DNA of 49,947 nt from Pseudomonas sp. C1C7 (GCF_013359595.1 NZ_JABFMP010000040.1:1-49947); one strand, 5' to 3'. Shown: positions 1-8,766, counted from the first letter of the stretch. Translations and numbers: made by a program. The notes: a model not told the origin generated them from the sequence alone.

Positions 1-79
1 GGCTTGCTCGCGAATGCGTCGTGTCAGGCAACATGATGTTGTCTGATCCACCGCTTTCGCGAGCAAGCCCGCTCCCACA
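1..79. repeat. Intergenic palindrome, GCTTGC family
   Basis: Arms GGCTTGCTCGCGA (1-13) and TCGCGAGCAAGCC (57-69) are exact inverted complements, followed by CGCTCCCACAG. This is the REP-like element typical of fluorescent pseudomonads. The left end may continue outside the window. Confidence 0.85.
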
Positions 80-138
80 GGGTTCAGTGGTTTTGGGTTA
101 CCTTGCGCAACACACCGCCACTGCAAGGCTGCTGCGCC

Positions 139-1002
139 ATGAAGCTATCGCTCAAATTTCAACCACCCTACGATTGGCCCGCCATGCTCGGCTTCCTGTC
201 GGCGCGGGCGATAGTCGGGATGGAAGAGGTGGTGGACGGTGTCTACTCGCGCAGCATTGGCTTGAATGGCGTTCACGGGACGCTGTCGATCCGGCCTGAG
301 TCGGAGGACTCACTGGAGCTGTCGCTGGATTTCCCCGACCCGAGCGCAGTACCCGAGATCGTTACCCGGGTGCGGCGAATGTTCGATCTGGATGCGGATC
401 TGGTCACGATTCATCGGCAGTTGGCGGGGGATCCGCTGCTGGCGCGGTTGATCGCCGAGCGCCCGGGGCTGCGGGTGCCGGGGGCGTGGGATGGGTTGGA
501 GTTGGCGATTCGTGCGGTGTTGGGCCAGCAGATCACGGTGGTGGCGGCGATCAAGCTGGCGGGGAAACTGGTGGCGAACTATGGGGTGCCGCTGGTTTCG
601 CCGCGAGGTGGTTTGAGTCATGTGTTTCCCGAAGCTGCGGTGTTGGCGGCGGCGGATCTGGCGATGCTGGGCATGCCGAAGAGCCGTGGGCGGACCTTGT
701 CCGGTGTGGCCCAGGCGTTGCTCGATGACCCGTTGCTGTTCGAGCCGGGCCGGGCCGGAGGTGTGGCGCGGTTGCTGGCGTTGTACGGCATCGGCGACTG
801 GACGGCGCAGTACGTGGCCCTGCGGCAGTTGCGCGAGCTGGATGGTTTTCCGTCGGGGGATGTGGGGTTGATCAATGCCCTGGCGGCGCTTGAGGGGGAG
901 GCGGTGACGGCGCGTCAGCTGCAGGTGCGGGCCGAAGCGTGGCGGCCGTATCGGGGGTATGCGGCGCAGTTGCTTTGGACTTCGTTGAGTCGGGTGGATT
1001 AA
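139..1002 (+). CDS. alkA: DNA-3-methyladenine glycosylase II (AlkA-type)
   Basis: This is a base-excision repair enzyme that removes alkylated purines from DNA in the cytoplasm. The 287-residue protein has an AlkA N-terminal domain (about 1-105), then the HhH-GPD fold. The helix-hairpin-helix is visible as LYGIGDWTAQY around residues 215-225, and the expected catalytic aspartate lies in PSGDVGL (about D241). Length and domain order fit AlkA and the C-terminal glycosylase part of Ada-AlkA fusions. No Cys-rich Ada domain is present, so this is the stand-alone form. The ATG at 139 is preferred; an in-frame TTG at 103 would add 12 residues but lacks a ribosome-binding site. It stands alone between two palindromic repeats and is convergent with the CoA-transferase gene. 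Confidence 0.93.
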   Translation: MKLSLKFQPPYDWPAMLGFLSARAIVGMEEVVDGVYSRSIGLNGVHGTLSIRPESEDSLELSLDFPDPSAVPEIVTRVRRMFDLDADLVTIHRQLAGDPLLARLIAERPGLRVPGAWDGLELAIRAVLGQQITVVAAIKLAGKLVANYGVPLVSPRGGLSHVFPEAAVLAAADLAMLGMPKSRGRTLSGVAQALLDDPLLFEPGRAGGVARLLALYGIGDWTAQYVALRQLRELDGFPSGDVGLINALAALEGEAVTARQLQVRAEAWRPYRGYAAQLLWTSLSRVD

Positions 1003-1020
1003 GTCGGTCTGCTGCTCTTT

Positions 1021-1105
1021 TGTAGGAGCTGCCGAAGGCTGCGATCTTTTGATTTTGATGTTTACAAGCAAGATCAAATGATCGCAGCCTTCGGCAGCTC
1101 CTACA
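1021..1105. repeat. Intergenic palindrome, GAAGGCTGCGATC family
   Basis: TGTAGGAGCTGCCGAAGGC reads outward-in and its complement closes the element, with a GATCTTTTGAT spacer. It lies between convergent genes, where the long hairpin could stop transcripts from both sides. Confidence 0.9.
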
Positions 1106-1110
1106 GGGGG

Positions 1111-2460
1111 TTACCACCACTGTGGGCGGTGGGAGCCGAGTTCGGAGGCGGGGATGGTCCACTGCAAAGGTGTGCCGGTGATTTTCAGTGGCACATGCAG
1201 CCGATGCGCCGGCCCCCATGGCGTCTGTTCGACCAGCAATCCCTGATCCGCTGCATCCTCGGCCCGCAATGGGTCATCGCTACCGGGGCCCTTCTCGATC
1301 AGCAACTTCGCCGTGCGCGCCAACGACAATCGCGCCGAGCCACTGCGCCCGCTGCTCAGGCGCTCGGCCAACAACTTGATCGCACTGGCCGCCATCAGAT
1401 ACCCGGTGGCGTGATCCAGAGCTTGCACGGGCAAGGGCGTCGGCTTGTCCGCGTGTTTCCATTGCATGCCCGCTTCGGCAATGCCGCTGCTCATCTGCAC
1501 CAGGCTGTCGAAGCCGCGACGGTTCTGCCATGGGCCGCTCCAACCGTAGGCGTTGAGGCTGACGTCGATCAGGCCGGGGGTGAGTTTCTGTCGTTCACTG
1601 ATCCCGTAGCCCAAGCGTTCCAGCGCGTCGGCGCGGTAGCCGTGAAGGACAATGTCGGCTTCCTTGAGCAAGGCTTCGAACACGCTGCGATCGGTTTTGT
1701 CCTGCAGGTCCAGACGTGCGCAGCGTTTACCCAGGGTCATTTCCGGGATCACGCCCGGCTCGTTCCAGGACGGTGGATCGATGCGCAGAACCTCGGCGCC
1801 GAGGCCGGCGAGAAAACGGCTGGCGACGGGACCGGCGAGCACGCGGGTCAGGTCCAGCACCTTGATTCCGGCCAGGGGTTGCGCCACCGAGCCCTGCCAG
1901 GGTTTGGCGCTTTGGCTGTTGTGAGCGGCGAATTGAACCAGTGGTTCGGCGTTCACGGCCTGGCCTTGAGGGTGGGTCTGCCACTGGGCCCAGGCGCGCA
2001 TTTCGGCGGCGCAGCCACCGGCCTCGACCACGGCTTGCTCCAGATCGCTTTTAAGCCATTGCGCGACTTTGCCCGACATCGCGGTGCGGTCGGCGCAGGC
2101 GCCCAACACCGATTCGGCAGCGGCGCGGTGATGAGGGGCGTTGGTGTGCAGGCGGATCCAGCCGTCCTTGGCGGCGTAGTCGCCAGCGATCGGGTCCCAC
2201 AACGGTGGCACGCTCCAGCCCAGAGGGCGGATCGAACTCGAGAACCAGAATGAAGCCAGGCGCCGGTCGACTTCGAGGCCGGGCAGGCGTCCGGTTTGTT
2301 GCTGCAGCAGTTCGCTGATGGCTTGGCCCGCCGCCGCGATGCTGGCGCAGGCGAGATCAGTGACGGCGAACGCCGAGGGCAGGGCGCCGCTGGCGGTGAG
2401 CGGGATGGGGGTGGCTGGCAAGCCGAGTGCGGCTTGAATGGACGTGAGCAGATCAGTCAT
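1111..2460 (-). CDS. CaiB/BaiF family (class III) CoA-transferase
   Basis: The 449-residue protein belongs to the family III CoA-transferases, which move CoA between carboxylic acids via an aspartyl-CoA thioester in the cytoplasm. Visible family landmarks are KVLDLTRVLAGPVASRFLA (about residue 200), GAEVLRID, the ADIVLHGYR segment and the RRGFDSLVQMSSGIA block. The N-terminal ~190 residues carry a more divergent half, so the protein looks like a long, single-chain version of the fold. The substrate cannot be read from the sequence. It is transcribed alone, convergent with alkA. The start ATG at 2460 opens with MTDLLTSIQAALGLPA. Confidence 0.88.
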   Translation of the reverse strand: MTDLLTSIQAALGLPATPIPLTASGALPSAFAVTDLACASIAAAGQAISELLQQQTGRLPGLEVDRRLASFWFSSSIRPLGWSVPPLWDPIAGDYAAKDGWIRLHTNAPHHRAAAESVLGACADRTAMSGKVAQWLKSDLEQAVVEAGGCAAEMRAWAQWQTHPQGQAVNAEPLVQFAAHNSQSAKPWQGSVAQPLAGIKVLDLTRVLAGPVASRFLAGLGAEVLRIDPPSWNEPGVIPEMTLGKRCARLDLQDKTDRSVFEALLKEADIVLHGYRADALERLGYGISERQKLTPGLIDVSLNAYGWSGPWQNRRGFDSLVQMSSGIAEAGMQWKHADKPTPLPVQALDHATGYLMAASAIKLLAERLSSGRSGSARLSLARTAKLLIEKGPGSDDPLRAEDAADQGLLVEQTPWGPAHRLHVPLKITGTPLQWTIPASELGSHRPQWW

Positions 2461-2498
2461 CGAAGGCCCTCCGGAACGAGAGCCTCATGATAGATCGT

Positions 2499-2565
2499 TC
2501 CCACGCGGAGCGTGGGATCAAAGCCGCCGCGGATCCTGTAGCCGCAGGCTTCGCCAGCGGCTACA
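2499..2565. repeat. Two small hairpins between the CoA-transferase and MCP genes
   Basis: TCCCACGC-GGA-GCGTGGGA (2499-2517) is a perfect 8-bp hairpin. GTAGCCGC (2538-2545) pairs with GCGGCTAC (2557-2564). Both match dispersed repeat types of fluorescent pseudomonads, and they fill most of this 155-nt gap. Confidence 0.75.
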
Positions 2566-2615
2566 TGGATCGCGGTTTGCCTTGGCTGACTGGCATACAG
2601 GGATTGTGTTGTCTG

Positions 2616-4754
2616 CTAAACGCGGAACTGATCCATCAATTTCATCTGCTGGGTCGTCAGCTGGTTGAGCTGGCTGCTGATCTGCGCCGACTCCGTGGCC
2701 TGGCCGGTGAGGGTTTCGGTGACGGTGCGGATCGCCGAGACGTTGCGGTTGACCTCTTCGGCCACGGCGCTCTGCTGTTCGGCGGCGCTGGCGATTTGCA
2801 GGTTCATGTCGCTGATTACCGTGACCGCGTCGCTGATCTTGCTCAAGGCCTGCACCGCCTGCTGGATCTGCCCGGCGTTGCTGTGGGCCTGGGTCTGGCT
2901 CGAGTGCATGGTGGCGACCACGCCGCGGGTGCCGCTCTGGATGCGTTCGATTACCAGGCGGATTTCCTCCACCGAGTCCTGGGTGCGTTTGGCCAGGTTG
3001 CGCACTTCATCGGCCACCACCGCGAAACCGCGACCGCTTTCACCGGCACGGGCCGCCTCGATGGCCGCGTTGAGTGCCAGCAGGTTGGTCTGTTCGGCGA
3101 TGCTGCGGATCACTTCCAGCACCGAGCCGATCTGCTCGCTGTTCTCGGCCAGCGCTTCCACTTCGCTCACGGCTTTGCTGACTTCTTCAGCCAGTTCGTT
3201 GATGTCGCGGGTGCTGCGCTCGATGATCTGCATGCCGTCGCGGGCCGACTGATCGGCGCCCTTGGCGGCACTGGCGGCGTTCGACGCACTGTTGGCGACA
3301 TCGTGGGCGGTGGCGCTCATTTCGTTCGACGCGGTGGCGACCTGGTCGATTTCACGGAACTGCAGCTGCATGCCTTCGCTGGTCTGGCGGGCGATTTCCG
3401 AAGACTGGTCGGCGGTGCCGCGGGCGTCGGTGATGCTCTGCTTGATCTGCGCGATGGTCGGCTGCAGCTTGTCGAGGAAGCGGTTGAACCAGCTGACCAG
3501 TTCGCCCAGTTCATCTTTCTTGCTGTAGCGCAGGCGCTGGGTCAGGTCACCGTCGCCGCTGGCGATCGCCTTGAGCATCTCGGCCACGCTGTTGATCGGC
3601 CGGGTGACGCCCGAAGCGGTGAGCCAGATCAGCAGCAAGCCGATCAGGCCGGCCACGATCGCCACCACCACCGCCTTGATCGTGCCGCTCTGCCGAGCGT
3701 CTTCGAGCACCGTTTGCAGTTTCACCGAGTCGGCCAGCATCACCTGCTTGGGCAGGTCGATCACCACGCCCCAGGGCTTGGCGTCGGCAATCGGGCTGAC
3801 CGGGTAGACCGCGCGGATCAGGTCGCCCTGGTCGAGAATCTTCGGTGCGCCCGCGCCGAGCATTTGCACGATGTTCTTGCCGTCTTCACCGAGGGTGTCA
3901 CCGATTTTTTTGCCGACCTTGCCGGCGTCGACACTGTAGGCCGCCAGCACGCCGGTGCCGGAGACGATCAGCATGTGCCCGGCGCTGTCGAACAGTTCGC
4001 TCTGGGACGCGACAGAGGCGGCTTGCAGGGTATCGAGGGCGATGTCGATGCCGACCACACCGATGGACTTGCCCTCCACCAGCAGCGGCACGGAAATGGT
4101 GGTCATCAACATTTCCTTGCCGCCGACGGTATCGGCATAAGGGTCGAGCAGGCAGGTGCGTTTGGTGTCGCGCGGGCAGGTATACCAGACGTTGTAGGGC
4201 GTGCCGCTGAGGTTGAGATCGGTCTTGGTCATGTCTTCCTCGACCATGATCGTGTTCAGCGCGGTGCCGCCGGCACGGCTCCAGTAGGTGGCGAAACGAC
4301 CGATTTCGTTGGACTGGCGCGCCGCATCGTTGACGAATTCGCTGTCCTTGCCGTCCAGGCCATTGGGCTCGAACGCCAGCCAGATGCCCAGCACCTTGCT
4401 GTTGCGCTCGAAGGCTGTTTTCAGGCTCTGGTTCAACTCCTCGCGCACAACGCCAGGCTCAATCGAACGCTTGGCGGCCATGGTTCGCATGTCCTTGATC
4501 TGGTCGGCCAGGGCGGTGACCACCAGCAGGCTTTCGCCGAAGGTCTTCTGCACCCGCACTGCCTGTTCGGCGGCCTTGGCCTGCAGCAGGTCCTGCACAC
4601 TGTCGGTGAGCATCTTGCTGCTGGAAGTGCTGACCAGTTCGTCGTTCTGGTGGGACTGGTAGAAGTTCATGCCCATGATCAGGGCGACCACGCCAAGCAG
4701 GCACAGGGCAGACAGCAGGACAGTTTTCAGGCGGATGGACAGTGAGTCGAACAT
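2616..4754 (-). CDS. Methyl-accepting chemotaxis protein, dCache sensor
   Basis: This inner-membrane chemoreceptor of 712 residues signals to CheA/CheW. TM1 lies at about 10-29, a large periplasmic double-Cache domain at about 35-350, TM2 at about 357-378, then a HAMP domain and the cytoplasmic coiled-coil hairpin whose conserved tip is NLLALNAAIEAARAG. The sensor contains a YW...AGG segment and a WYTCPRDTKRTCLLDPYAD stretch, which resembles the ligand-pocket region of amino-acid-binding dCache receptors; the ligand is an inference. Two cysteines (about C193 and C201) sit in that stretch and could form a disulfide. The start at 4754 (MFDSLSIRLKT) was chosen because TM1 follows directly; upstream in-frame codons add an Arg-rich, non-typical leader. 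No CheR pentapeptide is seen at the C-terminus. Confidence 0.95.
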   Translation of the reverse strand: MFDSLSIRLKTVLLSALCLLGVVALIMGMNFYQSHQNDELVSTSSSKMLTDSVQDLLQAKAAEQAVRVQKTFGESLLVVTALADQIKDMRTMAAKRSIEPGVVREELNQSLKTAFERNSKVLGIWLAFEPNGLDGKDSEFVNDAARQSNEIGRFATYWSRAGGTALNTIMVEEDMTKTDLNLSGTPYNVWYTCPRDTKRTCLLDPYADTVGGKEMLMTTISVPLLVEGKSIGVVGIDIALDTLQAASVASQSELFDSAGHMLIVSGTGVLAAYSVDAGKVGKKIGDTLGEDGKNIVQMLGAGAPKILDQGDLIRAVYPVSPIADAKPWGVVIDLPKQVMLADSVKLQTVLEDARQSGTIKAVVVAIVAGLIGLLLIWLTASGVTRPINSVAEMLKAIASGDGDLTQRLRYSKKDELGELVSWFNRFLDKLQPTIAQIKQSITDARGTADQSSEIARQTSEGMQLQFREIDQVATASNEMSATAHDVANSASNAASAAKGADQSARDGMQIIERSTRDINELAEEVSKAVSEVEALAENSEQIGSVLEVIRSIAEQTNLLALNAAIEAARAGESGRGFAVVADEVRNLAKRTQDSVEEIRLVIERIQSGTRGVVATMHSSQTQAHSNAGQIQQAVQALSKISDAVTVISDMNLQIASAAEQQSAVAEEVNRNVSAIRTVTETLTGQATESAQISSQLNQLTTQQMKLMDQFRV

Positions 4755-4954
4755 GGGGCGAACTCGCAAATGGATGAGAGGTTGGCTGCGAGCCCTTGCG
4801 GCTCGGCGCGCCAAATCCATTCAGCGCCGTTCAATCCCCATCGGCGTAAACGTAAGGCACATGAATCGCAACCCGACGAACGGTCATGGTTGACCGTTTG
4901 CGCGGAAAAATGTGCCGAAAACAGGCTGAAAAACAGGGAAAGTCGCCGGATGAA

Positions 4955-5344
4955 TCAGAAGGTTTTCGGCAGGGATTCCGGCCTCGACCAGATCCACAGG
5001 TTGCCCAGCGTCATGCCGGCAATCGCCAGGTAGATCGGCCAGCCATGGTCGAGCATCACCAGCATCAGGGTGGCGCACAGCAGCATGCTGACAGTGGCGC
5101 TGACCTTTGCCCGGCGCGCGACGATCTTGCCGTTGCGCCAGTTGCTCAGGATCGGCCCGAACAGCCGATGGTTTTCCAGCCAGGCGCTCAGGCGCGGGGA
5201 GCTGCGGGTGGCGGCCCAGGCGGCGAGGAGGATGAATTCAGTGGTCGGCAGGCCGGGGATGACGATGGCGATCAGGCCGATGGCGAGGCTGGTGTAGGCC
5301 AGCAGGCCGAAGAGGAGGCGGGCGAGTTTGGAGGTTGTACGCAT
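4955..5344 (-). CDS. DUF454 (YbaN-like) small inner-membrane protein
   Basis: A 129-residue membrane protein of the DUF454/YbaN family, whose function is unknown. It has two hydrophobic segments near the N-terminus (LLFGLLAYTSLAIGLIAIV, about 9-27), a PGLPTTEF motif characteristic of the family, an amphipathic SAWLENHRLFGP loop, and a C-terminal pair of membrane segments (about 90-125). The start MRTTSKLARL at 5344 is preferred over an in-frame upstream codon at 5437, which would run through the palindromic repeat. The 200-nt gap to the MCP start contains no recognised feature. Nothing in the context indicates a role. Confidence 0.85.
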   Translation of the reverse strand: MRTTSKLARLLFGLLAYTSLAIGLIAIVIPGLPTTEFILLAAWAATRSSPRLSAWLENHRLFGPILSNWRNGKIVARRAKVSATVSMLLCATLMLVMLDHGWPIYLAIAGMTLGNLWIWSRPESLPKTF

Positions 5345-5361
5345 AGTGTCTACGAATGACC

Positions 5362-5450
5362 TGTAGGATCGAGGCTTGCCCGCGAAGAATCCACCGCGAT
5401 ATTTCTGATGGACCGTGTCATCGTTCTTCGCGGGCAAGCCTCGCTCCTAC
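5362..5450. repeat. Intergenic palindrome, GCTTGC family
   Basis: CTGTAGGATCGAGGCTTGCC with CGCGAAGAA pairs with TTCTTCGCGGGCAAGCC and CTCCTAC near 5424-5450. It separates the DUF454 gene from hemO, downstream of the heme locus. Confidence 0.85.
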
Positions 5451-5460
5451 GCAACACAAA

Positions 5461-6063
5461 TCAGGCTATTTCCGGGGTGTAGGCCTGTTCGAGCAATACG
5501 GTGAAGCGGTTGAACGCGTCGATGGCGCCCTTGTCCAGTTGCGCTTCTTCCTCGGCGCTGAACTCCAGTTCATCGAGGGTTTTGACGAAGTTCTTCCAGC
5601 CCTGCGCACGACCGCCGGCCGGTTCGCCCAGGTGACGGGCACCGAAGGTTTCGCTCAGGCCCAGGCCCACCGCACGCTTGATCAGGAACGCCGCGCCCAG
5701 CTTCGAACCTTCGGAGACGAACAGCCAGCCCAACGCTTCAGCCTTGGTCGGGTTGTTCACCGCACCGGCAACGGGTGCGGGCACGTCGGTGTCCAGGTCT
5801 GCAAGGTCGGCCTTGGCCGCCTCGGCGCGGCAGCGGGCCGGGAGGTCAGGGACGATGGCGGTCAGTTCGGCATCGTTGTACAGCGCCACCAGCTCCGACT
5901 GGAACAGGTACTGCGCCACCACGAAACGGGCGAAGCTGGCCTGGGTCTCGAACGGTGCGTGGGCTTTGACCAGCGCATCGAGTTTGCTGTGGGGTTCGTG
6001 GGTGATCTGGTTCAGGCGTTGCGAGCGCAAGGCCGGGCGTGCAGCCGTGTCCTGAGTGGTCAT
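5461..6063 (-). CDS. hemO: Heme oxygenase HemO/PigA
   Basis: This cytoplasmic enzyme opens imported heme to biliverdin, CO and iron. The 200-residue length is normal for the bacterial HemO/PigA family. The proximal-histidine region is RLNQITHEPHSKLDALVKAH near residue 25, and the distal helix is GWLFVSEGSKLGAAFLIK, both typical of Pseudomonas HemO. ARHLGEPAGGRAQGWKNFV and DAFNRF near the C-terminus also fit. The ATG at 6063 has AGGA 9 nt upstream. It lies 114 nt downstream of the heme receptor on the same strand, but a terminator and a separate ECF-type promoter sit in that gap. It may therefore be expressed with the receptor through the shared sigma factor rather than by simple co-transcription. 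Confidence 0.96.
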   Translation of the reverse strand: MTTQDTAARPALRSQRLNQITHEPHSKLDALVKAHAPFETQASFARFVVAQYLFQSELVALYNDAELTAIVPDLPARCRAEAAKADLADLDTDVPAPVAGAVNNPTKAEALGWLFVSEGSKLGAAFLIKRAVGLGLSETFGARHLGEPAGGRAQGWKNFVKTLDELEFSAEEEAQLDKGAIDAFNRFTVLLEQAYTPEIA

Positions 6064-6093
6064 GGGAAATCCTTGAGAAAGAGAAGTGCCTGG

Positions 6094-6129
6094 TAACGAG
6101 ACGAATGAGCAGGTGCCGGACAGTAAAAA
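6094..6129 (-). promoter_or_regulatory. ECF-type promoter of hemO
   Basis: On the minus strand TTTTTACT (6129-6122), 18 nt, then CGTCTCGTTA (6103-6094). The same two blocks with the same 18-nt gap occur before hxuA. A -10 containing CGTCT is typical of ECF sigma factors, so the neighbouring sigma factor is the likely reader (inference). Confidence 0.65.
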
Positions 6130-6168
6130 ATCCTCGCTGCGCAACTGTCATCCAGTCGCGCAGCGAGG
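6124..6168 (-). terminator. Rho-independent terminator after hxuA
   Basis: Perfect 11-bp stem CCTCGCTGCGC (6132-6142) with GCGCAGCGAGG (6158-6168) and a 15-nt loop that can pair further (ACTG/CAGT). On the minus strand the stem is followed by a run of six T (6130-6125). The T-run overlaps the proposed hemO -35. Confidence 0.8.
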
Positions 6169-6177
6169 TGGCCGGGG

Positions 6178-8766
6178 TCAGATATCCCAGATCAGATTGA
6201 CCGCGAAGTTGCGACCCGGCTGGGTCAGGCGATCGAGGTTGGCCGGTTGCGTCACCGAGGCTTCGCCGACGCTGTCATAGCCGCGCACGTCATCCCACAG
6301 CCAGTACTTCTTGTCGGTCAGGTTGTAGATGCCACCGCTGACGGTCACGTCGTCGGTCACCTTGTAATAAGCACTCATGTCCAGCACGCCGAAGCCCGGG
6401 GTCTTGAACTGGCTGCTGACGCCGTCCGGCGACTTGAAGTTGCTGTCGTCGACACGGTCCTTGCGCTTGACCAGGGTCCAACTGAGCAAGCCGCCGAATT
6501 TCTCCTGGTCGTAGCCGAGGCCGAATACGCCGGTCAGCGGGTTGACGCTGTTGAGCGGCTCGCCGTTGTCGTTGTTGCGACCGTAGGCGTAGGCCACGGA
6601 ACCCTGGGTGTACAGGCCTTGCGGTGCGCCGAAGGCGTCGAGATTCAGACGGCCCTTGATCTCGGCACCCTTGATGGTGGCGTGCTTGATATTGGCGCTC
6701 TGGAAGGTCGGTTCGTCATAGCCTGGGGTCACGGCGTCTTCGTTAATGAAGTCGCGGTATTTGTTGTAGAACACCGCCACATCGAAGGAACCCTGCTCGA
6801 AGTTGCCGCGCAGGCCGGTCTCGTAGCCCTGGCTCTTTTCCGGTTCCAGGTCCGGGTTCGGTTCTACGCGATAGCCGGCCGCGGTGTTGTCGAAGCGGCC
6901 GTACAACGCCTTGGCGGTCGGGGTGCGGAAGCCTTCGGCGTACTGGCCGTACCAGGTGTAGTTGTCGTTGAAGGCGTAGGTCAGGCCGAACTTGGGCGAG
7001 ACTTTGTGCCAGGTCTTGTTCTCGTCGCTGACGGTGCCGCGACCGTCGGCGGACACGGTGTTGAGGAATTCCTGGGTGATGTCAGGCTTCAATTCTGTGT
7101 AGTCGTAACGCAGGCCCGGCAGGAAGGTCCAGTTGTTCCAGCTGATCTGGTCCTGGGCGAACACGCTGTAGGTGTTGATGGTCGGATCCGGGAAGTCGCT
7201 GGATTTTTTCAGCACGTCGGCGGTGCTGATGGCGCCGATGGCGGTGCAGCCGCGACCGACCGCCAGGCAGGTGCCGTTACCGCTACGCGAGCCGGTGACT
7301 TTCTGCTGCTTGATGGTGGTGCCGTAGGTCAGCAGATGCTCGGTGTCGCCGATGCTGAAACCCTTGTCCAGCTGGGCGTCGAATACCCACTGCTTTTCTT
7401 CGTAGATCGTGTCGCGGGTGCGCAGTACCTGACGGGTGATCGGGAAGTAGAACTCGTCGGTGCTCTGGTCGGTCTTGGCGATCTGGTGATTGAGGCTCCA
7501 CTTGACGTTGTCCGCCAGCAGGCTGTCGAGGCCGAAGCTGTGCTCGATGCCGAAACGTTCGCGGGTGATGGTGTCGTTGCCGGTGCGCCACTGGTACATG
7601 CCGCCGGGCAACACACTGGCCGGGATGGTCGGTGCGCCACCAAAGAACGGGCCGCCATAGGCGCTTTTCTGATCGGTGTCGCGGTCGTCCTTGTACTTCT
7701 CGTACACCAGGCCCAGTCGAGCGTCGTCCTTGTAGTTCCAGCCGATCTTGGCCAGCACGTTGGTGGCGCGCACGTCTTCGGGGTTCGCGGCGGTGCGGCT
7801 CAGACCGGTGCCGTTGTTGCTGCCATAGGATTCGGTTTCGTGACCGTCGCGCTGGCTGTAGTGCAGCAGGCCGTCGAACTGGTCGGCGCGACCGGCGACG
7901 GTGGCGGATTTCAGCCAGCTCTCGTCAGCCGAGCTGTAGCCAGTCTTGAGGCGCGCGCCGACGTCCTGGCCGGGCTTGATGATGTCATCGGGATCGAGGG
8001 TGAAGTAGCTGACCGCGCCGCCGATGGCGTTGCTGCCGTAAAGCACCGAAGCCGGACCGCGCAGGATTTCCACGCGCTTGATGATTTCCGGGTCGACATA
8101 GTTGCGCTGGGTCTTGGCGTAGGGGCCGTTGAAGAAACCGTTGGGGACTTCGACGCCGTCGATCTGGGTCAGCACGCGGTTACCGTCGATGCCGCGGATG
8201 TTGTAGCCGCTGATACCGCCACGGGTGCCGGCACCGCCCACGGAGACGCCCGGTTCATAGCGCACCAGGTCCTTGATGGTGTTGACGTTGTTGCGGTCCA
8301 GCTCATCGCGGGTGTGAACGGTGACGGTGCTCGGCACGCTGTTCACGTCCTGTTCGTTACGGGTGGCGCTGATGGTCACCTGTTGCAGGTTCAGGGTGCC
8401 GGCGGTGGTGCGGCGCTCCAGCACGATGTTGTTATTGCCCAGTTTGCGATAGCTCAGGTTGGTCCCCACCAACAGGCGATCCAGGGCTTTTTCCGGTGGC
8501 AGCGACCCGCGCACGCCCGGCGATGCCACACCTTCGGCCAGTTCCGCCGGCAAGCCCACCTGCCAGCCGGTCACCGCGGTGAAATCATTGAGTGCCGAAA
8601 CCAGCGGCTGAGGCGCGATGGCGAACGAGTAGTCGCCCATGTTGCGGCTCGGCTGTTCGGCACTGGCGGCCATGACCGGCGCGGTGCCGGCCATCAGGAT
8701 GGCAGCGGTCAGCAGCGACAGCACGCGGGAAGGGAAAGAGGACTGGCGGGTAAGGCGAGAGGACAT
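6178..8766 (-). CDS. hxuA: TonB-dependent heme receptor/transducer (HxuA-like)
   Basis: This 862-residue outer-membrane heme receptor also signals to the regulators upstream. A signal peptide ends near VMA (about 33). It is followed by a secretin/TonB short N-terminal (STN) signalling domain (about 45-118), a TonB-box region (LQQVTISATR, about 127-136), the plug (RVEILRGPASVLYGSNAIGG) and a 22-strand-type barrel ending in the aromatic-rich NLIWDI. FRTP (about 613) and NPDL (about 637) correspond to the FRAP/NPNL heme-receptor signature, but no histidine lies between them. A Cys pair (about 500 and 507) falls in an extracellular loop. The STN domain and the adjacent sigma/FecR genes identify a cell-surface signalling system. 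The start at 8766 has GGAG 8 nt upstream. Confidence 0.94.
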   Translation of the reverse strand: MSSRLTRQSSFPSRVLSLLTAAILMAGTAPVMAASAEQPSRNMGDYSFAIAPQPLVSALNDFTAVTGWQVGLPAELAEGVASPGVRGSLPPEKALDRLLVGTNLSYRKLGNNNIVLERRTTAGTLNLQQVTISATRNEQDVNSVPSTVTVHTRDELDRNNVNTIKDLVRYEPGVSVGGAGTRGGISGYNIRGIDGNRVLTQIDGVEVPNGFFNGPYAKTQRNYVDPEIIKRVEILRGPASVLYGSNAIGGAVSYFTLDPDDIIKPGQDVGARLKTGYSSADESWLKSATVAGRADQFDGLLHYSQRDGHETESYGSNNGTGLSRTAANPEDVRATNVLAKIGWNYKDDARLGLVYEKYKDDRDTDQKSAYGGPFFGGAPTIPASVLPGGMYQWRTGNDTITRERFGIEHSFGLDSLLADNVKWSLNHQIAKTDQSTDEFYFPITRQVLRTRDTIYEEKQWVFDAQLDKGFSIGDTEHLLTYGTTIKQQKVTGSRSGNGTCLAVGRGCTAIGAISTADVLKKSSDFPDPTINTYSVFAQDQISWNNWTFLPGLRYDYTELKPDITQEFLNTVSADGRGTVSDENKTWHKVSPKFGLTYAFNDNYTWYGQYAEGFRTPTAKALYGRFDNTAAGYRVEPNPDLEPEKSQGYETGLRGNFEQGSFDVAVFYNKYRDFINEDAVTPGYDEPTFQSANIKHATIKGAEIKGRLNLDAFGAPQGLYTQGSVAYAYGRNNDNGEPLNSVNPLTGVFGLGYDQEKFGGLLSWTLVKRKDRVDDSNFKSPDGVSSQFKTPGFGVLDMSAYYKVTDDVTVSGGIYNLTDKKYWLWDDVRGYDSVGEASVTQPANLDRLTQPGRNFAVNLIWDI

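Noticed and set aside
1078..2253. 391-codon plus-strand frame opposite the CoA-transferase
   Set aside because: Begins inside a palindromic repeat and has no coding signature.
2487..4745. 752-codon open frame on the plus strand opposite the chemoreceptor
   Set aside because: Antisense shadow of a GC-rich gene; its translation is low-complexity His/Gly/Asp/Ala and there is no supporting ribosome-binding site.
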